Assembly (NCBI GenBank): GCA_964500415.1
Contig: CAZCOB010000001.1
Span: 124,001 to 188,000, forward strand
Reading direction: 5' to 3'
DNA: 64,000 nt
From: JAFGPF01 sp964500415
Lineage (GTDB): Bacteria; Chloroflexota; Dehalococcoidia; Dehalococcoidales; RBG-16-60-22
Made by a program: the position numbers and the translations under genes. How positions within the stretch are numbered: the stretch's first letter is position 1; every line of letters begins with the position of its first letter. Positions 26,104 through 35,638 of the stretch are shown here, in pieces. The notes under the pieces were generated by a model. The model saw only the letters and a list, made by a program, of their open reading frames with translations. It did no database searches and had not been told where the DNA came from.

Positions 26104-27696
26104 ATGGCGAATATAAAAAAGCGGGTACTGATTACCGACCAGGTTTCTGAAGAGGGGATAGAAATCCTGCGGAAAGAAGCCCGGGTAGATGTAAAAGTCG
26201 GGATGAAACCGGAGGAAATAATCGGTGTTATCGGCGACTACGAAGCCCTGATGGTGCGCAGCCAGACAAAGGTCACGGCCGATATTATCGAGGCCGGTAA
26301 GAAATTACAGGTAATCGCCCGGGCCGGCGTCGGAATCGACAATATCGATGTCGAGACGGCGACACGCTGCGGCGTGGTCGTGGTGAATGCCCCGACCGGC
26401 AATACGGTCTCCGCCGCCGAGCACACCATTGCCCTCCTGCTGGCATCGGCGCGCAATATACCGCAGGCTAACAGGCTGCTCAAGTCCGGCGTGTGGCGCC
26501 GGAGCGAATTCATGGGCACGGAACTGAGGGGCAAGACACTGGGCATTATCGGTTTGGGCAATGTCGGCTCGGAGGTTGCCCGGCGCGCGCAGGGATTTGA
26601 GATGAAGCTGCTGGGTAGCGACCCCCTGGTTTCCGAGGAATACGCCCAGAAACTCCAGGTAGAGCTCGTTGACATGGAGCGGCTTTTCAAAGAATCTGAC
26701 TTTATTACTCTCCACCTCCCGCTGACCGCGCAGACCCGGGGCATCATCGGCGCCAGGGAACTGGCCATGTGCAGGCCTTCGGCCCGTATCATCAACTGCG
26801 CGCGGGGCGGCCTCATCGATGAAAAAGCGCTGATTAAGGCGATAAATGAGAAGAAATTAGCCGGGGCGGCTATCGACGTTTTTGAGAAGGAACCCTGTAC
26901 CGAGAGCATCCTCTTCGGAGTGGAAAATATTATCGTTACGCCCCATCTGGGGGCTTCCACGACCGAGGCGCAGGTCCTGGCGGCACGGGATGTCGCCGAG
27001 CAGATTGCAGACGTTTTCCGGGGGCAGCCGGCCCGGTCGGCCATTAATGTTCCTTACATACCTTCGGAGACCCTGGCGGCGCTGGCGCCCTATATGAAGC
27101 TGGCGAAGACGCTGTGCAAAATAGTCTACAGGCTGTCCGAGGGACAGGCGAGGAAAATCCGCATCGGGTACGAAGGCGATATCGCCAACTACGACACCAA
27201 TGCCCTCAAGGCGGCTGTCGTCGGCGGCCTGCTCGAAGGCATCAGCGAAGAACGGGTCAATATCGTCAACTGCAACCTGATAGCCGCCAAGCGCGGCCTG
27301 ACCGTCACTGAAGAAAAAGAGGCTACCTGTGAAAACTACACCAGTGTCCTTACCGTGGAAATATCTACCAACCGGGGCATCTGTGCCGTCGCCGGGACAG
27401 TCATGCATGATGAATTGCATATCGTGCGGGTAAACGAATACTGGCTGGATATCGTGCCCATTCCCGGGTCTTACTTCCTGTTCAGTGACCACCTCGACCG
27501 TCCCGGATTTATCGGGGCGATTGGTAAAATCACCGGTGACGCCGATATCAATATCAGCTTCATGCACCTGGGTCGCCTCAAGCGGCGGGGACAGGCCCTG
27601 CTGGTTTTAACCCTGGACGAGCCTCTGCCGGAGAAGCAGCAGCAGCAGATACTGGCCATACCCGACGTCTATTCCGTCAAGCTGGTAGAACTATAA
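26104..27696 (+). CDS. serA: D-3-phosphoglycerate dehydrogenase (long form)
   Basis: A 530-residue NAD-dependent enzyme for the first committed step of serine synthesis. The substrate domain (1-100 and 290-320) flanks a Rossmann domain with GIIGLGNVGSEVAR. Catalytic Arg lies in 'INCARGGLIDEKAL', the Glu in 'DVFEKEPC' and His in 'TPHLGASTTEAQ'. After residue 320 come the intervening ASB domain and a C-terminal ACT domain (from about 455), the usual serine-feedback site in the long (Bacillus/Mycobacterium) type. It is the last gene of the run ribF-tyrS-aminotransferase-serA; a T-rich stretch after its stop may serve as a weak terminator. Confidence 0.95.
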   Translation: MANIKKRVLITDQVSEEGIEILRKEARVDVKVGMKPEEIIGVIGDYEALMVRSQTKVTADIIEAGKKLQVIARAGVGIDNIDVETATRCGVVVVNAPTGNTVSAAEHTIALLLASARNIPQANRLLKSGVWRRSEFMGTELRGKTLGIIGLGNVGSEVARRAQGFEMKLLGSDPLVSEEYAQKLQVELVDMERLFKESDFITLHLPLTAQTRGIIGARELAMCRPSARIINCARGGLIDEKALIKAINEKKLAGAAIDVFEKEPCTESILFGVENIIVTPHLGASTTEAQVLAARDVAEQIADVFRGQPARSAINVPYIPSETLAALAPYMKLAKTLCKIVYRLSEGQARKIRIGYEGDIANYDTNALKAAVVGGLLEGISEERVNIVNCNLIAAKRGLTVTEEKEATCENYTSVLTVEISTNRGICAVAGTVMHDELHIVRVNEYWLDIVPIPGSYFLFSDHLDRPGFIGAIGKITGDADINISFMHLGRLKRRGQALLVLTLDEPLPEKQQQQILAIPDVYSVKLVEL

Positions 27697-27747
27697 TCGG
27701 TTATATTAATAACGTCCTTTCTTTATTGTTTTATGTCATGCCATTAA

Positions 27748-27776
27748 TTGACTTGACCTATCAGCGGTGTTATCAT
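27748..27776 (+). promoter_or_regulatory. Promoter for the uracil-DNA glycosylase-RNase J unit
   Basis: TTGACT (27748-27753), 17 bp, TATCAT (27771-27776). The start near 27783 leaves about 23 bases before the ATG at 27806. Confidence 0.65.
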
Positions 27777-27805
27777 ACCTCAGAGAAAACGGATAAGGTA
27801 GTGGG

Positions 27806-28408
27806 ATGTCACCGCTGAGCGATCTTTACCAGCAGGTAGCACTCTGTCAGAAGTGTGAAATAGCTAAATTTCGCACCAAGGTGGTGCCCGGCGAGGGGGC
27901 GGAAGACGCGGATATTATGTTCATCGGCGAGGCGCCCGGCTGGCATGAAGACCAGCAGGGACGGCCTTTCGTGGGGCCGGCCGGGCAGTTCCTGGACAAG
28001 CTGCTGGCTTCCATCAACCTGAACCGCCAGCAGGTTTATATCGCCAATGTCATTAAGTGCCGCCCCACCGACAACCGCGACCCCCTGCCCACGGAAATTC
28101 AGAACTGCCGGCCCTGGCTGGACGAGCAGATAGAAATCATCAAGCCAAAGATGATTGTTACCCTGGGGCGTTACTCGATGGCGAGGTACTTTCCCGGCAA
28201 GAGCATCAGTAAAATACACGGGACGGCTCAAAAGCGTGATGACATTATCTACTATGCCATGTATCACCCGGCGGCGGCCCTCCACCAGCAGAGCCTGCGC
28301 CAGGCTATAGAAGCCGATATGTTGAAGATTCCGAAAATAATGGACGAAGCTACGAGTGTCCAGGAAGAAAAGCCGCAGCCGCAGCAGTTGAATATGTTTG
28401 AGGTATAA
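27806..28408 (+). CDS. Type 4 (iron-sulfur) uracil-DNA glycosylase
   Basis: A 200-residue DNA repair enzyme that removes uracil from DNA. Motif 1 is GEAPGWHED (41-49) and motif 2 is a HPAA block (MYHPAAAL). Four cysteines that bind the [4Fe-4S] cluster in family 4 enzymes are present: C14, C17, C85 (VIKCRP) and C101 (QNCRPW). The cluster and GEAPG motif place it with UdgA of Thermotoga/Archaeoglobus, not with E. coli Ung. Residues 180-200 are a short Gln/Pro-rich tail. It ends 4 bp before the RNase J start, so the two are co-transcribed. Confidence 0.93.
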   Translation: MSPLSDLYQQVALCQKCEIAKFRTKVVPGEGAEDADIMFIGEAPGWHEDQQGRPFVGPAGQFLDKLLASINLNRQQVYIANVIKCRPTDNRDPLPTEIQNCRPWLDEQIEIIKPKMIVTLGRYSMARYFPGKSISKIHGTAQKRDDIIYYAMYHPAAALHQQSLRQAIEADMLKIPKIMDEATSVQEEKPQPQQLNMFEV

Positions 28409-28412
28409 TGTT

Positions 28413-30074
28413 ATGTCAAGGCCAAAGGTAAAAGTCATCCCCCTCGGGGGACTTGGTGAAATAGGCAAGAACATGATGGTGATGGAGTACGAGGATGATA
28501 TCATCGTCATCGACGCCGGGCTCATGTTCCCGGAAGAAGAGATGCTCGGCATCGACCTGGTTATTCCCGACCTCGGCTATGTCGTGGAAAGAAAAGATAA
28601 AATCAGGGGTATTATTATCACCCACGGTCATGAAGACCACATCGGAGCCCTGCCCTATTTACTGCCCCAGCTCGATAACGTCCCCGTTTACTCTACGAAG
28701 CTTACCAACGGGCTTATCCGGGTCAAGCTGAAAGAGCGGAGAACCCGCGAGGGGGTCAACCTGAAAATACTGGACACCGGCAAGGAAATCAGCCTCGGCA
28801 AGTTTAAAATCGAGCTGTTTCCCGTCTGCCACAGCATCCCCGATGCCGTCGGCATCATCGTGCGCACGCCGGAGGGAATCATTATTCACAGCGGCGATTT
28901 TAAGATTGACTATACCCCGGTCAGCGGCAAAGGCACCGACCTTTCACGGCTGGCGACACTGGGCGCCCAGGGAGTCTTGCTGCTGCTTTCCGATTCCACT
29001 TATGCCGAGCTACCCGGCTATACGCCCTCCGAGCAGATAGTCGGCGAATCGTTGGAACACGTCATCGCCAATGCCCCGGGTCGAGTGATTGTCACCACCT
29101 TCTCTTCACTGATTTCGCGCGTGCAGCAGGTTATCGATGCCGCCGCCAAGTACGAGCGTCGCGTCTTCATCGTTGGCCGCAGCATGTCCGATACGGTACA
29201 TATGGCCTTGGAACTGGGCTATCTTAATGCTCCCGATGGCCTGCTGGGGCGTATCGATGAACTGAAAGGCCTGCCGCCTGAAAAGATAGTCCTGGTAACC
29301 ACCGGCAGCCAGGGAGAGCCTACTTCCGCGCTGGTGCGTATGGCTAACCGCGACCACCGCCACGTTCACATACAGCGCGGCGACACCATAGTGCTCTCGG
29401 CGACTCCCGTCCCGGGCAACGAATCGCTGGTCAACCGGACCGTGGACAATATTTTCAAGCAGGGCGCCCGCGTCCTGTACAACAAGCTGGGACAGGTGCA
29501 TGTCCACGGCCACGGCAGCCAGGAAGAGCTGAAGCTGATACTGAGCCTGGTAAAGCCGAAATTTTTCGTGCCTATCCACGGGGAATACCGCCATCTTAGC
29601 CTTCACGCCAGCCTGGCGGAGTCGGTGGGTATCCCCACCGATAACATATTCGTCATGGAAGACGGCGATGTCCTCGAACTCAACGCCGATACGGCTAAAA
29701 TCAATGGCAAGGTCGGCTCCGGGCATGTCTACGTCGATGGTTTAAGTGTCGGCGATATCGGAGGGGTTGTCCTGCGCACGCGCCGTATGCTTTCCCGCGA
29801 TGGTATCGTCGTGGTAATCATCGCTGTCAACCGCCAGACCGGCAAGCTGGTAGGCCGACCGGACATCGTTACCAGGGGCTTTATCGATACCAGGGAGTTC
29901 AAGGACATGATGAACGAGAGCCGCGAGTTGCTGGCTAAAACGCTGGACCACAGCGGCGGGCGTATCGCCGAGTGGAGCTTTATCAACACCAAGGTAAAGG
30001 ATACCCTGGATAAATTTTATTACCAGCGGACCAAGCGCCGTCCCATGATTCTCCCCTTCATGGTAAAAGTATAA
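28413..30074 (+). CDS. rnj: Ribonuclease J
   Basis: A 553-residue metallo-beta-lactamase/beta-CASP nuclease acting as 5'-3' exonuclease and endonuclease in RNA decay and maturation. The zinc motif is HGHEDHIG, followed by 'CHSIPDAVGI', 'IHSGDFKID' and the beta-CASP part with VTTGSQGEP; the C-terminal zinc ligand lies in 'FVPIHGEYRHL'. About 100 C-terminal residues form the oligomerisation domain. I use the ATG at 28413 (GAGGT 8 bases upstream) in place of an in-frame TTG at 28398 that lies inside the previous gene. Length matches the family. ftsK follows 29 bp later. Confidence 0.95.
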   Translation: MSRPKVKVIPLGGLGEIGKNMMVMEYEDDIIVIDAGLMFPEEEMLGIDLVIPDLGYVVERKDKIRGIIITHGHEDHIGALPYLLPQLDNVPVYSTKLTNGLIRVKLKERRTREGVNLKILDTGKEISLGKFKIELFPVCHSIPDAVGIIVRTPEGIIIHSGDFKIDYTPVSGKGTDLSRLATLGAQGVLLLLSDSTYAELPGYTPSEQIVGESLEHVIANAPGRVIVTTFSSLISRVQQVIDAAAKYERRVFIVGRSMSDTVHMALELGYLNAPDGLLGRIDELKGLPPEKIVLVTTGSQGEPTSALVRMANRDHRHVHIQRGDTIVLSATPVPGNESLVNRTVDNIFKQGARVLYNKLGQVHVHGHGSQEELKLILSLVKPKFFVPIHGEYRHLSLHASLAESVGIPTDNIFVMEDGDVLELNADTAKINGKVGSGHVYVDGLSVGDIGGVVLRTRRMLSRDGIVVVIIAVNRQTGKLVGRPDIVTRGFIDTREFKDMMNESRELLAKTLDHSGGRIAEWSFINTKVKDTLDKFYYQRTKRRPMILPFMVKV

Positions 30075-30103
30075 CACCGGGTTTTCCGTATTACAGGAGT
30101 CTT

Positions 30104-32491
30104 ATGGCTAAAAAGAGAACGCCCGTAAAAAAAATACCCCCAAAAGATAAAACCGGAGCAAGAAAGAAGGCGGGCAAGCAGCCTGCGGAATCTACGCTGG
30201 GCGCATTCCTGCGTTTTTTAATGTCGACTCCGATGCGACAGCTCATCATGACGGTTATCATCGTGGTTCTCCTGTTCGTGTTCCGGCAAAGTTTATCTGA
30301 TTTCTTCGATACCCTTCGTGAGTTTTTCGGCTGGGGTCTTCTCTTTATTTTTGCCGCCATCGTTGCAATTATAACGATGATATGGCGGCGCAATTTCGGC
30401 ACGCTGTTCCGCAGGTGGAACCGGTGGCTGGGTGGCATCGCCTTCGTCCTCGCCGTCTGGGGCATCCTGGGGGCTGTTGATTATACCAACGAGTATATGG
30501 AAAATGGGTTGGGCGGAAGCTTCGGGCGTGAAATTATTGATTACGAAAACTGGAATATCATTTATGCGCTGCGTATATTAGCCCTGATTATTATAGGTAT
30601 TTTGTTGGTAGCTCCAAAACAAAGCTGGCGGGCTATCGGGCGGTTCTTCTCCTGGCTGAACGAGCAGTTAAAGAGGCGACCGGCCCCGGCGCGTACCGCC
30701 AGACCGGAAGCGGACCAGCCGGCGCACCGCGCGCTTCATCCCCGCACGCCGGTTGAAAGCAAACCGCCCCTGCCCAGGGTGATGGAGGAGCCGGTAATGC
30801 CGCCGGAAGTGGTCAGTTCACGGAAGAGGCTGGAAGAACTGGCGGAAAAAGCCGCCGCTTTAAGGCCGGATGCGGATAAGCTTACGGATAGAAAAACTGC
30901 TGAAAAAGTGGAGCCGCCTCCCCGGCAGGAGTTGCGGCAGGTGGCCGAGGACGTCTGGAAAAAATACGGGCAATCATCCGACCTGGAAGTCGTTGGCGGC
31001 TGGCGTTTGCCGCCTATTGATATCCTGGACACCTCTCCGGAAATCCAGTTCAGCCAGGACCAGAATATGCAGCGGGCCAAGCTCATCGAGGAGACACTTG
31101 CCAGCTACAATGTCGATGCCAAGGTTGTGCAGATTAACGCCGGCCCCACCGTGACGCAGTTCGGCGTGGAACCCGGCTGGGACAGGAAATTTAAGGAAGT
31201 CAAGGAAAGAGACCGGGACGGCAATGTAAACGTGAGGCTGGAGGAGGTATCCAAGACTAGGGTTAAGGTGGAGAGGATTAGCTCGTTGGCTAATGACCTG
31301 GCGCTGACCCTCGCCGCGCCTACCATCAGGATTGAAGCACCGGTACCGGGAAAAAGCTTTGTCGGCATTGAGGTGCCTAATATGACCTCGGATATGGTCA
31401 GCCTGCGCGGTGTGGTGGAGACCGCCGCTTTTCAGAAACTGCGCGCCAAGACGTCGATGGCGCTGGCCCTGGGCAAGGGCGCCGGCGGGGAGGCCGTTGT
31501 TGCCGACCTTACCAGGATGCCCCACCTGCTGATTGCCGGAGCCACGGGCAGCGGCAAGACCGTCTGCCTGAATACCATCATCTGCTGCCTGCTCACGAAC
31601 AATGTTCCCGATGATGTCCGCTTTATCCTCATCGACCCCAAGAGGGTCGAGCTAACGCAGTATAACAGCATACCCCATCTGGCCACTCCGGTTATTATCG
31701 ATACTACTAAAGCTATATCTGCCCTGCGCTGGCTTTTGCAGGAGATGGACCAGCGTTTCCAGAAGTTTACCAACGCCGGGGCGCGTCATATAGAGGGCTA
31801 CAATAAGGATAGACAGGGTAGTCAAAAGCTGCCTTACCTCGTTTTAATTATCGATGAGCTGGCCGATTTGATGATGGCCGGCTTCGACGAAGTCGAGAGC
31901 AGCCTGTGCCGGCTTGCTCAGCTGGCGCGTGCCACCGGCATCCACCTGGTCGTGGCGACACAGCGTCCCTCGGTGGATGTGGTTACCGGCCTTATCAAGG
32001 CGAACTTCCCCACGCGTATCAGCTTCGCCGTTACCTCGCAGGTGGACTCGCGGACCATCCTCGATGGTGCCGGCGCCGAGAAACTCCTGGGCGCGGGTGA
32101 TATGCTCTACATGCCCACCGAGGCGGCCAAACCCAAGCGTCTCCAGGGCTGTTTCCTCTCCGACCCCGAAATAGACCGTCTCGTATATTTCTGGGGTGGC
32201 CAGCAGCAGGGAGAGCCTGACAGGCTGAAGATGGAGACGCTGATAGCCACGGCCCCGACCGGAACCATCGGAGGACATCCCCGCGACCCGCTGCTGGAAC
32301 AGGCCAGGGAACTGGCCAGGCAGCACGATAATATCTCCACCTCGTTCCTGCAGCGCCGATTGCACATCGGCTATCCGCGTGCCGCTCGTCTCATGGAGCA
32401 ACTGGAGGCGGTGCTTCAGCAGGAAAGCCAGGCAGAAGACGAGGTGGTAGAAGACGAAAATGGGGACGAAGAAAAAGACATACTTGAATAA
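30104..32491 (+). CDS. ftsK: DNA translocase FtsK/SpoIIIE
   Basis: A 795-residue septal DNA pump that clears and resolves chromosomes at division, working with Xer recombinases. The first 35 residues are Lys-rich, then about four membrane helices lie between 45 and 180. A proline/charged linker runs to about 280. The alpha/beta motor domains follow, with Walker A GATGSGKT at about 480-487, 'ILIDPKRVEL' and the Walker B region LVLIIDELADLMM. The C-terminal gamma (winged-helix) domain, which reads KOPS sequences, is visible as 'STSFLQRRLHIGYPRAARLM'. Length is typical for the short-linker SpoIIIE type. It overlaps a small downstream frame by 32 bases. Confidence 0.95.
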   Translation: MAKKRTPVKKIPPKDKTGARKKAGKQPAESTLGAFLRFLMSTPMRQLIMTVIIVVLLFVFRQSLSDFFDTLREFFGWGLLFIFAAIVAIITMIWRRNFGTLFRRWNRWLGGIAFVLAVWGILGAVDYTNEYMENGLGGSFGREIIDYENWNIIYALRILALIIIGILLVAPKQSWRAIGRFFSWLNEQLKRRPAPARTARPEADQPAHRALHPRTPVESKPPLPRVMEEPVMPPEVVSSRKRLEELAEKAAALRPDADKLTDRKTAEKVEPPPRQELRQVAEDVWKKYGQSSDLEVVGGWRLPPIDILDTSPEIQFSQDQNMQRAKLIEETLASYNVDAKVVQINAGPTVTQFGVEPGWDRKFKEVKERDRDGNVNVRLEEVSKTRVKVERISSLANDLALTLAAPTIRIEAPVPGKSFVGIEVPNMTSDMVSLRGVVETAAFQKLRAKTSMALALGKGAGGEAVVADLTRMPHLLIAGATGSGKTVCLNTIICCLLTNNVPDDVRFILIDPKRVELTQYNSIPHLATPVIIDTTKAISALRWLLQEMDQRFQKFTNAGARHIEGYNKDRQGSQKLPYLVLIIDELADLMMAGFDEVESSLCRLAQLARATGIHLVVATQRPSVDVVTGLIKANFPTRISFAVTSQVDSRTILDGAGAEKLLGAGDMLYMPTEAAKPKRLQGCFLSDPEIDRLVYFWGGQQQGEPDRLKMETLIATAPTGTIGGHPRDPLLEQARELARQHDNISTSFLQRRLHIGYPRAARLMEQLEAVLQQESQAEDEVVEDENGDEEKDILE

Positions 32492-32669
32492 CGGCCCGAT
32501 AATAAACGAAAGGCCGACTAAAGTTTCCGGCGTTTCAATAGTCAAGAGGATATGGAACCGTTTCCTCGATGCTATAGCCTGGCTGACCCAGGACCAGTCC
32601 AGGATAACAAAGAAAAAGAGCCGGCGGGAAATCGACTATATAAGACTTCGTGGCATTAATAAATCGTAA
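32460..32669 (+). CDS. Small basic protein overlapping the ftsK end (doubtful)
   Basis: A possible 69-residue, strongly basic frame starting inside the last codons of ftsK. Residues 24-66 (a predicted amphipathic 'IVKRIWNRFLDAIAWLTQDQ' helix followed by a Lys/Arg-rich stretch) look protein-like and lie mostly in the gap before the stress-protein gene. There is no convincing ribosome-binding site, and no better start was found. I do not recognise it. It may be a real small protein or a chance frame. Confidence 0.35.
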   Translation: MGTKKKTYLNNGPIINERPTKVSGVSIVKRIWNRFLDAIAWLTQDQSRITKKKSRREIDYIRLRGINKS

Positions 32670-32708
32670 CTTTTATCCCGGGTATTATAAGCAATAAGGA
32701 GGTCGTGT

Positions 32709-33608
32709 ATGTATGACAGGATAATGGTGCCGCTGGATGGTTCGGAACTGGCCGAGGTAACGCTGTGGTATGCCGCAAGGCTGGCCGGCAGGCTGAACGC
32801 GGCACTTACCCTTGTTTACGTTTCGTCGCCGGATGAACTGACCTCGCCGCATATGCATGAATGTTATCTCAGGGACGTCGCCGCCAGGGTTAATACGGAA
32901 GCTGACAAGACCGCCGCAGATACCAAAGGCGGAGATATTAAGGTGAATTATGAAATGCTGAAAGGTGACCCCGCAGAAGAGATAATCGATTATGCCGACA
33001 AGGCTAAAATCGACCTTATAATCATGTCAACTCAGGGTAAGTCCGGAATCAAGCGCTGGCCGCTGGGCAACGTGGCGAATAAAGTAGTCGGCGCTACCCG
33101 CAAACAGGTGCTCCTTATCAGGGCTAAAGGGCTGAAAACCGACGTATATAAAGGCAGTCTGGAAAAGGTGCTCGTACCCGTCGATGGCTCCAGGGAAAGT
33201 GAATCCGTACTCAGGAGCGTTGCCCACCTGGCTACCCAGCTTGGTTTAGAAATTACTCTTTTACACGTTTGGGCGGGGGTAATTGATTCCTATCCCACCA
33301 AGGAAACGGTAGAAAGGGAACAAAAAGAAAGATTACAGGCTAAAAACTATGTTGACAGGCTCGGAGCAAGGCTGCAAAGCAAGGGAGTAAGTAACCGTGT
33401 CGTTTTCAACGATTCATCATATGGCAGCGCGGCCGAGGAGATAATTAAGCTGGCGGAAAAAGGGAAATACAGCATGGTGGCGATGGCCACACACGGCCGG
33501 TCAGGGGTCGGACGCTGGATATTCGGGAGCAATGCCAACAAGGTCCTGAACGAAGGCAGCACGCCGCTTTTGCTCGTCAGGCCGCCCAAGCCCAGGAAGA
33601 AAGCCTGA
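32709..33608 (+). CDS. Universal stress protein, two UspA domains
   Basis: A 299-residue tandem USP. Domain 1 begins 'YDRIMVPLDGSELAEVTLWY' and domain 2 (from about 152) 'LEKVLVPVDGSRESESVLRS'. The ATP-binding signature G-2x-G-9x-G-S is present in domain 2 (THGRSGVGRWIFGSNANK); domain 1 has GKSGIKRWPLGNVANK, with Asn in place of Ser. Such proteins bind ATP or other ligands and respond to starvation or energy stress; no specific reaction is known. AAGGAGG precedes the ATG. The stop codon abuts the stop of the convergent next gene, forming the palindrome TGATCA. Confidence 0.92.
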   Translation: MYDRIMVPLDGSELAEVTLWYAARLAGRLNAALTLVYVSSPDELTSPHMHECYLRDVAARVNTEADKTAADTKGGDIKVNYEMLKGDPAEEIIDYADKAKIDLIIMSTQGKSGIKRWPLGNVANKVVGATRKQVLLIRAKGLKTDVYKGSLEKVLVPVDGSRESESVLRSVAHLATQLGLEITLLHVWAGVIDSYPTKETVEREQKERLQAKNYVDRLGARLQSKGVSNRVVFNDSSYGSAAEEIIKLAEKGKYSMVAMATHGRSGVGRWIFGSNANKVLNEGSTPLLLVRPPKPRKKA

Positions 33609-34193
33609 TCATAAATACCCGAACTCCCAGAATACCGCCACCACGATAGCTACCGACAGGAGCCCGCCGGTAATTACCTGCGCCGGCGAGTGTTGCTTCA
33701 GACAGATTCTCGCCCAGGCAACCGGCGGCAGCAGCAGTATCGTCAAAGCTCCGCCAGGACCGAAGACAATGGTTATAACGGTTACCGAAGCGGACATGAA
33801 GGCGGTATGCAGGCTTATCTTCCAGAAACGGTTTATCGCCATGTAGATGAGTATCGCCGCCAGGCCGGCGGTGAATGTAACCGATAGCAACTTCGGGGCG
33901 GAGAAATACCACATCACGCCGCAATCGATTGCTCCCAGGATGCTTGCCAGGACGTAGATTCTGTTTCGCTGGTGGCGGGGATTTACGAAAATGCCCTCCA
34001 GCTTTTTCCACCTTACCAGGGAGATAACGATTATGAAAATTGGTATCACACTGAGAAATATCGATATTAACGCCCACTTAAGGGCTTCCGAAGCACTGGC
34101 GGTCGATTCCACCGCGAGAAGTATTATCACGGCGAAGCTTAGCAGGAAAGGGTTCAATATATTCGAGATGAGACCGGCCAGTTTTTCTCTCAT
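33609..34193 (-). CDS. PAP2-superfamily-like membrane protein
   Basis: A 194-residue protein with five or six membrane helices. Two short blocks resemble the PAP2/lipid-phosphatase signature: 'KISLHTAFMSASVT' (motif 2 SGH region, here S-L-H) and 'WARICLKQHSPAQVITGGLL' (motif 3 R-x5-H-x3-D, here with Gln in place of the Asp). The expected KX6RP motif 1 is not clear. It may therefore be a phosphatase with altered residues or a non-catalytic relative. I use the ATG at 34193; a TTG at 34214 would lie on the promoter of the divergent gene. It is divergent from the MBL gene and convergent with the stress protein. Confidence 0.7.
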   Translation of the reverse strand: MREKLAGLISNILNPFLLSFAVIILLAVESTASASEALKWALISIFLSVIPIFIIVISLVRWKKLEGIFVNPRHQRNRIYVLASILGAIDCGVMWYFSAPKLLSVTFTAGLAAILIYMAINRFWKISLHTAFMSASVTVITIVFGPGGALTILLLPPVAWARICLKQHSPAQVITGGLLSVAIVVAVFWEFGYL

Positions 34194-34221
34194 TGTCAGC
34201 AAGGTTTTGTACAAGTATAAT
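34193..34221 (+). promoter_or_regulatory. Promoter for the MBL hydrolase at 34.3 kb
   Basis: TTGTCA (34193-34198), 17 bp, consensus TATAAT (34216-34221). The start near 34228 gives about 42 bases before the ATG at 34270. Confidence 0.7.
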
Positions 34222-34269
34222 AATCTATACTAACCTATTAACCTGTATATAGGCAAAAAACGGGGGTTA

Positions 34270-34917
34270 ATGAAAATGACTTTCCTCGTAAACGACGCAG
34301 ATATCAGCGTAGAGACCATGCAGTTGGGCCCGTACGGTACCAACGCCTATATCGTTGCCTGTCAGCGGACGCGGGACAGTATGGTGGTGGATGCCCCGGC
34401 CGATGCGGATAGAATCATCGCAAGCCTGCAGGGTACCAATCCCGTATCTATACTGTTGACCCACGGACACTCCGACCATACCGGCGCTCTGGCCGAATTG
34501 AGGTCGCGGTTAAAAGTGCCGGTGGCGGCTTATCATGCCGATTCCCGCTCGTTGGAGACGCCGCCGGAGATGGCCTTAATTGACGGCGATATCATATCGC
34601 TGGGGAAACTGAAAATAGAAGTTCTGCATACGCCGGGTCATACGGCGGGCAGCCTGTGTTTCAAAGTCGGCAAATACCTGCTTTCCGGCGATACGGTTTT
34701 TCCCGGCGGGCCCGGTAAGACATGGTCGCCGGATGATTTCAGGCAGATTGTGGATTCCATCACAAAGAAGATACTGCCACTGCCCGAAGATACCCTGATT
34801 TGCCCCGGACACGGCGAAGTGACCACCGTGAAAAAGGTTAAAGAAGAATACGCTGTATTTGCCACCCGCTCCCACAGTCCCAACCTCTGCGGCGATGTCC
34901 TCTGGCTTTCTCCCTAG
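34270..34917 (+). CDS. MBL-fold metallohydrolase next to the thiol-like cluster
   Basis: A 215-residue protein with THGHSDHTGAL (HxHxDH), HTPGHTAGSLC, LSGDTVFPGGPG and CPGHGEVTTV, the standard order of small glyoxalase II-like hydrolases. Start may be ATG 34270 or 34276; GGGGG (34262-34266) fits the second slightly better. The stop overlaps that of the convergent deacetylase gene inside CTAG. Its neighbours are an LmbE deacetylase, a tandem acetyltransferase and an MshA-like glycosyltransferase. A role in hydrolysing thioesters of a low-molecular-weight thiol is therefore attractive but is only inference from position. Confidence 0.88.
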   Translation: MKMTFLVNDADISVETMQLGPYGTNAYIVACQRTRDSMVVDAPADADRIIASLQGTNPVSILLTHGHSDHTGALAELRSRLKVPVAAYHADSRSLETPPEMALIDGDIISLGKLKIEVLHTPGHTAGSLCFKVGKYLLSGDTVFPGGPGKTWSPDDFRQIVDSITKKILPLPEDTLICPGHGEVTTVKKVKEEYAVFATRSHSPNLCGDVLWLSP

Positions 34918-35606
34918 TATCGCATCTCGATACGGTGGAAGGCTTCGGCCAGTTCGAATTCCTCGCCCTCGGCATTCATCATGGCCCAGTCACGCATTCG
35001 CGTACGCATTTCCGGAGGTATATCCCCTACCTGGCTTTTATGACATCCCAGGGCAGCCAGCTTGGTATCGAAGGTGTCCGTAACATCCAGATGATAGTTG
35101 ATATCGTCGGAACCCCAGAACCACATTTCCCTGACTTTATGGGGTTCGAGTCCTTCGTCGAGTAGCTCGGGATAGGAAAGGTGGTCTCTGGCGTACGGGA
35201 AAACGGCATCGAGGGTTACCAACCCGGTGATGCGGTGGTCGCGGTGCCACATGTACCTGCGATACGGGTCCGCCGTCACCACGGCGAACGGGCGGTACTG
35301 CCTTATAACACGCACAAGTCTTCTTCTGAACTCATCAGAATCTTCGAGGCCCTGGTCGGAGTAGCGCAGAAAAACGACGTCGCTGACGCCCAGTAGTTCG
35401 GCGGCAGCCAGCTGTTCCTGCTCGCGTATTTTTGCCAGTTCCTCCGGCTTCACATTCCTGTCGCTGGTACCCTTATCGCCGTTGGTGCAAACCACGTAAA
35501 CCACCTTCTTCCCCTCCCGGGTAAGACGGGCGACCGTACCCGCCACGCCGAACTCGGCGTCGTCGGGGTGTGGCGTTACCACCAGTAAATAGGTCTCTTT
35601 ATCCAT
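34914..35606 (-). CDS. LmbE/PIG-L-family deacetylase (MshB/BshB-like)
   Basis: A 230-residue zinc-dependent N-deacetylase. The metal motif HPDDAEFG follows the first strand (LLVVTPHPDD), and the third ligand lies in HRDHRITGLV (HxxH). The family includes MshB (mycothiol), BshB (bacillithiol) and PIG-L, all of which deacetylate an N-acetylglucosamine conjugate. I start at the ATG at 35606, with AAGGAG about 10 bases upstream; a longer frame to 35672 would run over the promoter. It faces the tandem-GNAT gene across a 102-bp gap containing an 11-bp perfect inverted repeat. Substrate specificity is not readable; context favours the thiol-type pathway. Confidence 0.9.
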   Translation of the reverse strand: MDKETYLLVVTPHPDDAEFGVAGTVARLTREGKKVVYVVCTNGDKGTSDRNVKPEELAKIREQEQLAAAELLGVSDVVFLRYSDQGLEDSDEFRRRLVRVIRQYRPFAVVTADPYRRYMWHRDHRITGLVTLDAVFPYARDHLSYPELLDEGLEPHKVREMWFWGSDDINYHLDVTDTFDTKLAALGCHKSQVGDIPPEMRTRMRDWAMMNAEGEEFELAEAFHRIEMRY

Positions 35607-35638
35607 GCAAGTGTAAACTCCTTGATTAAGGGTGGACG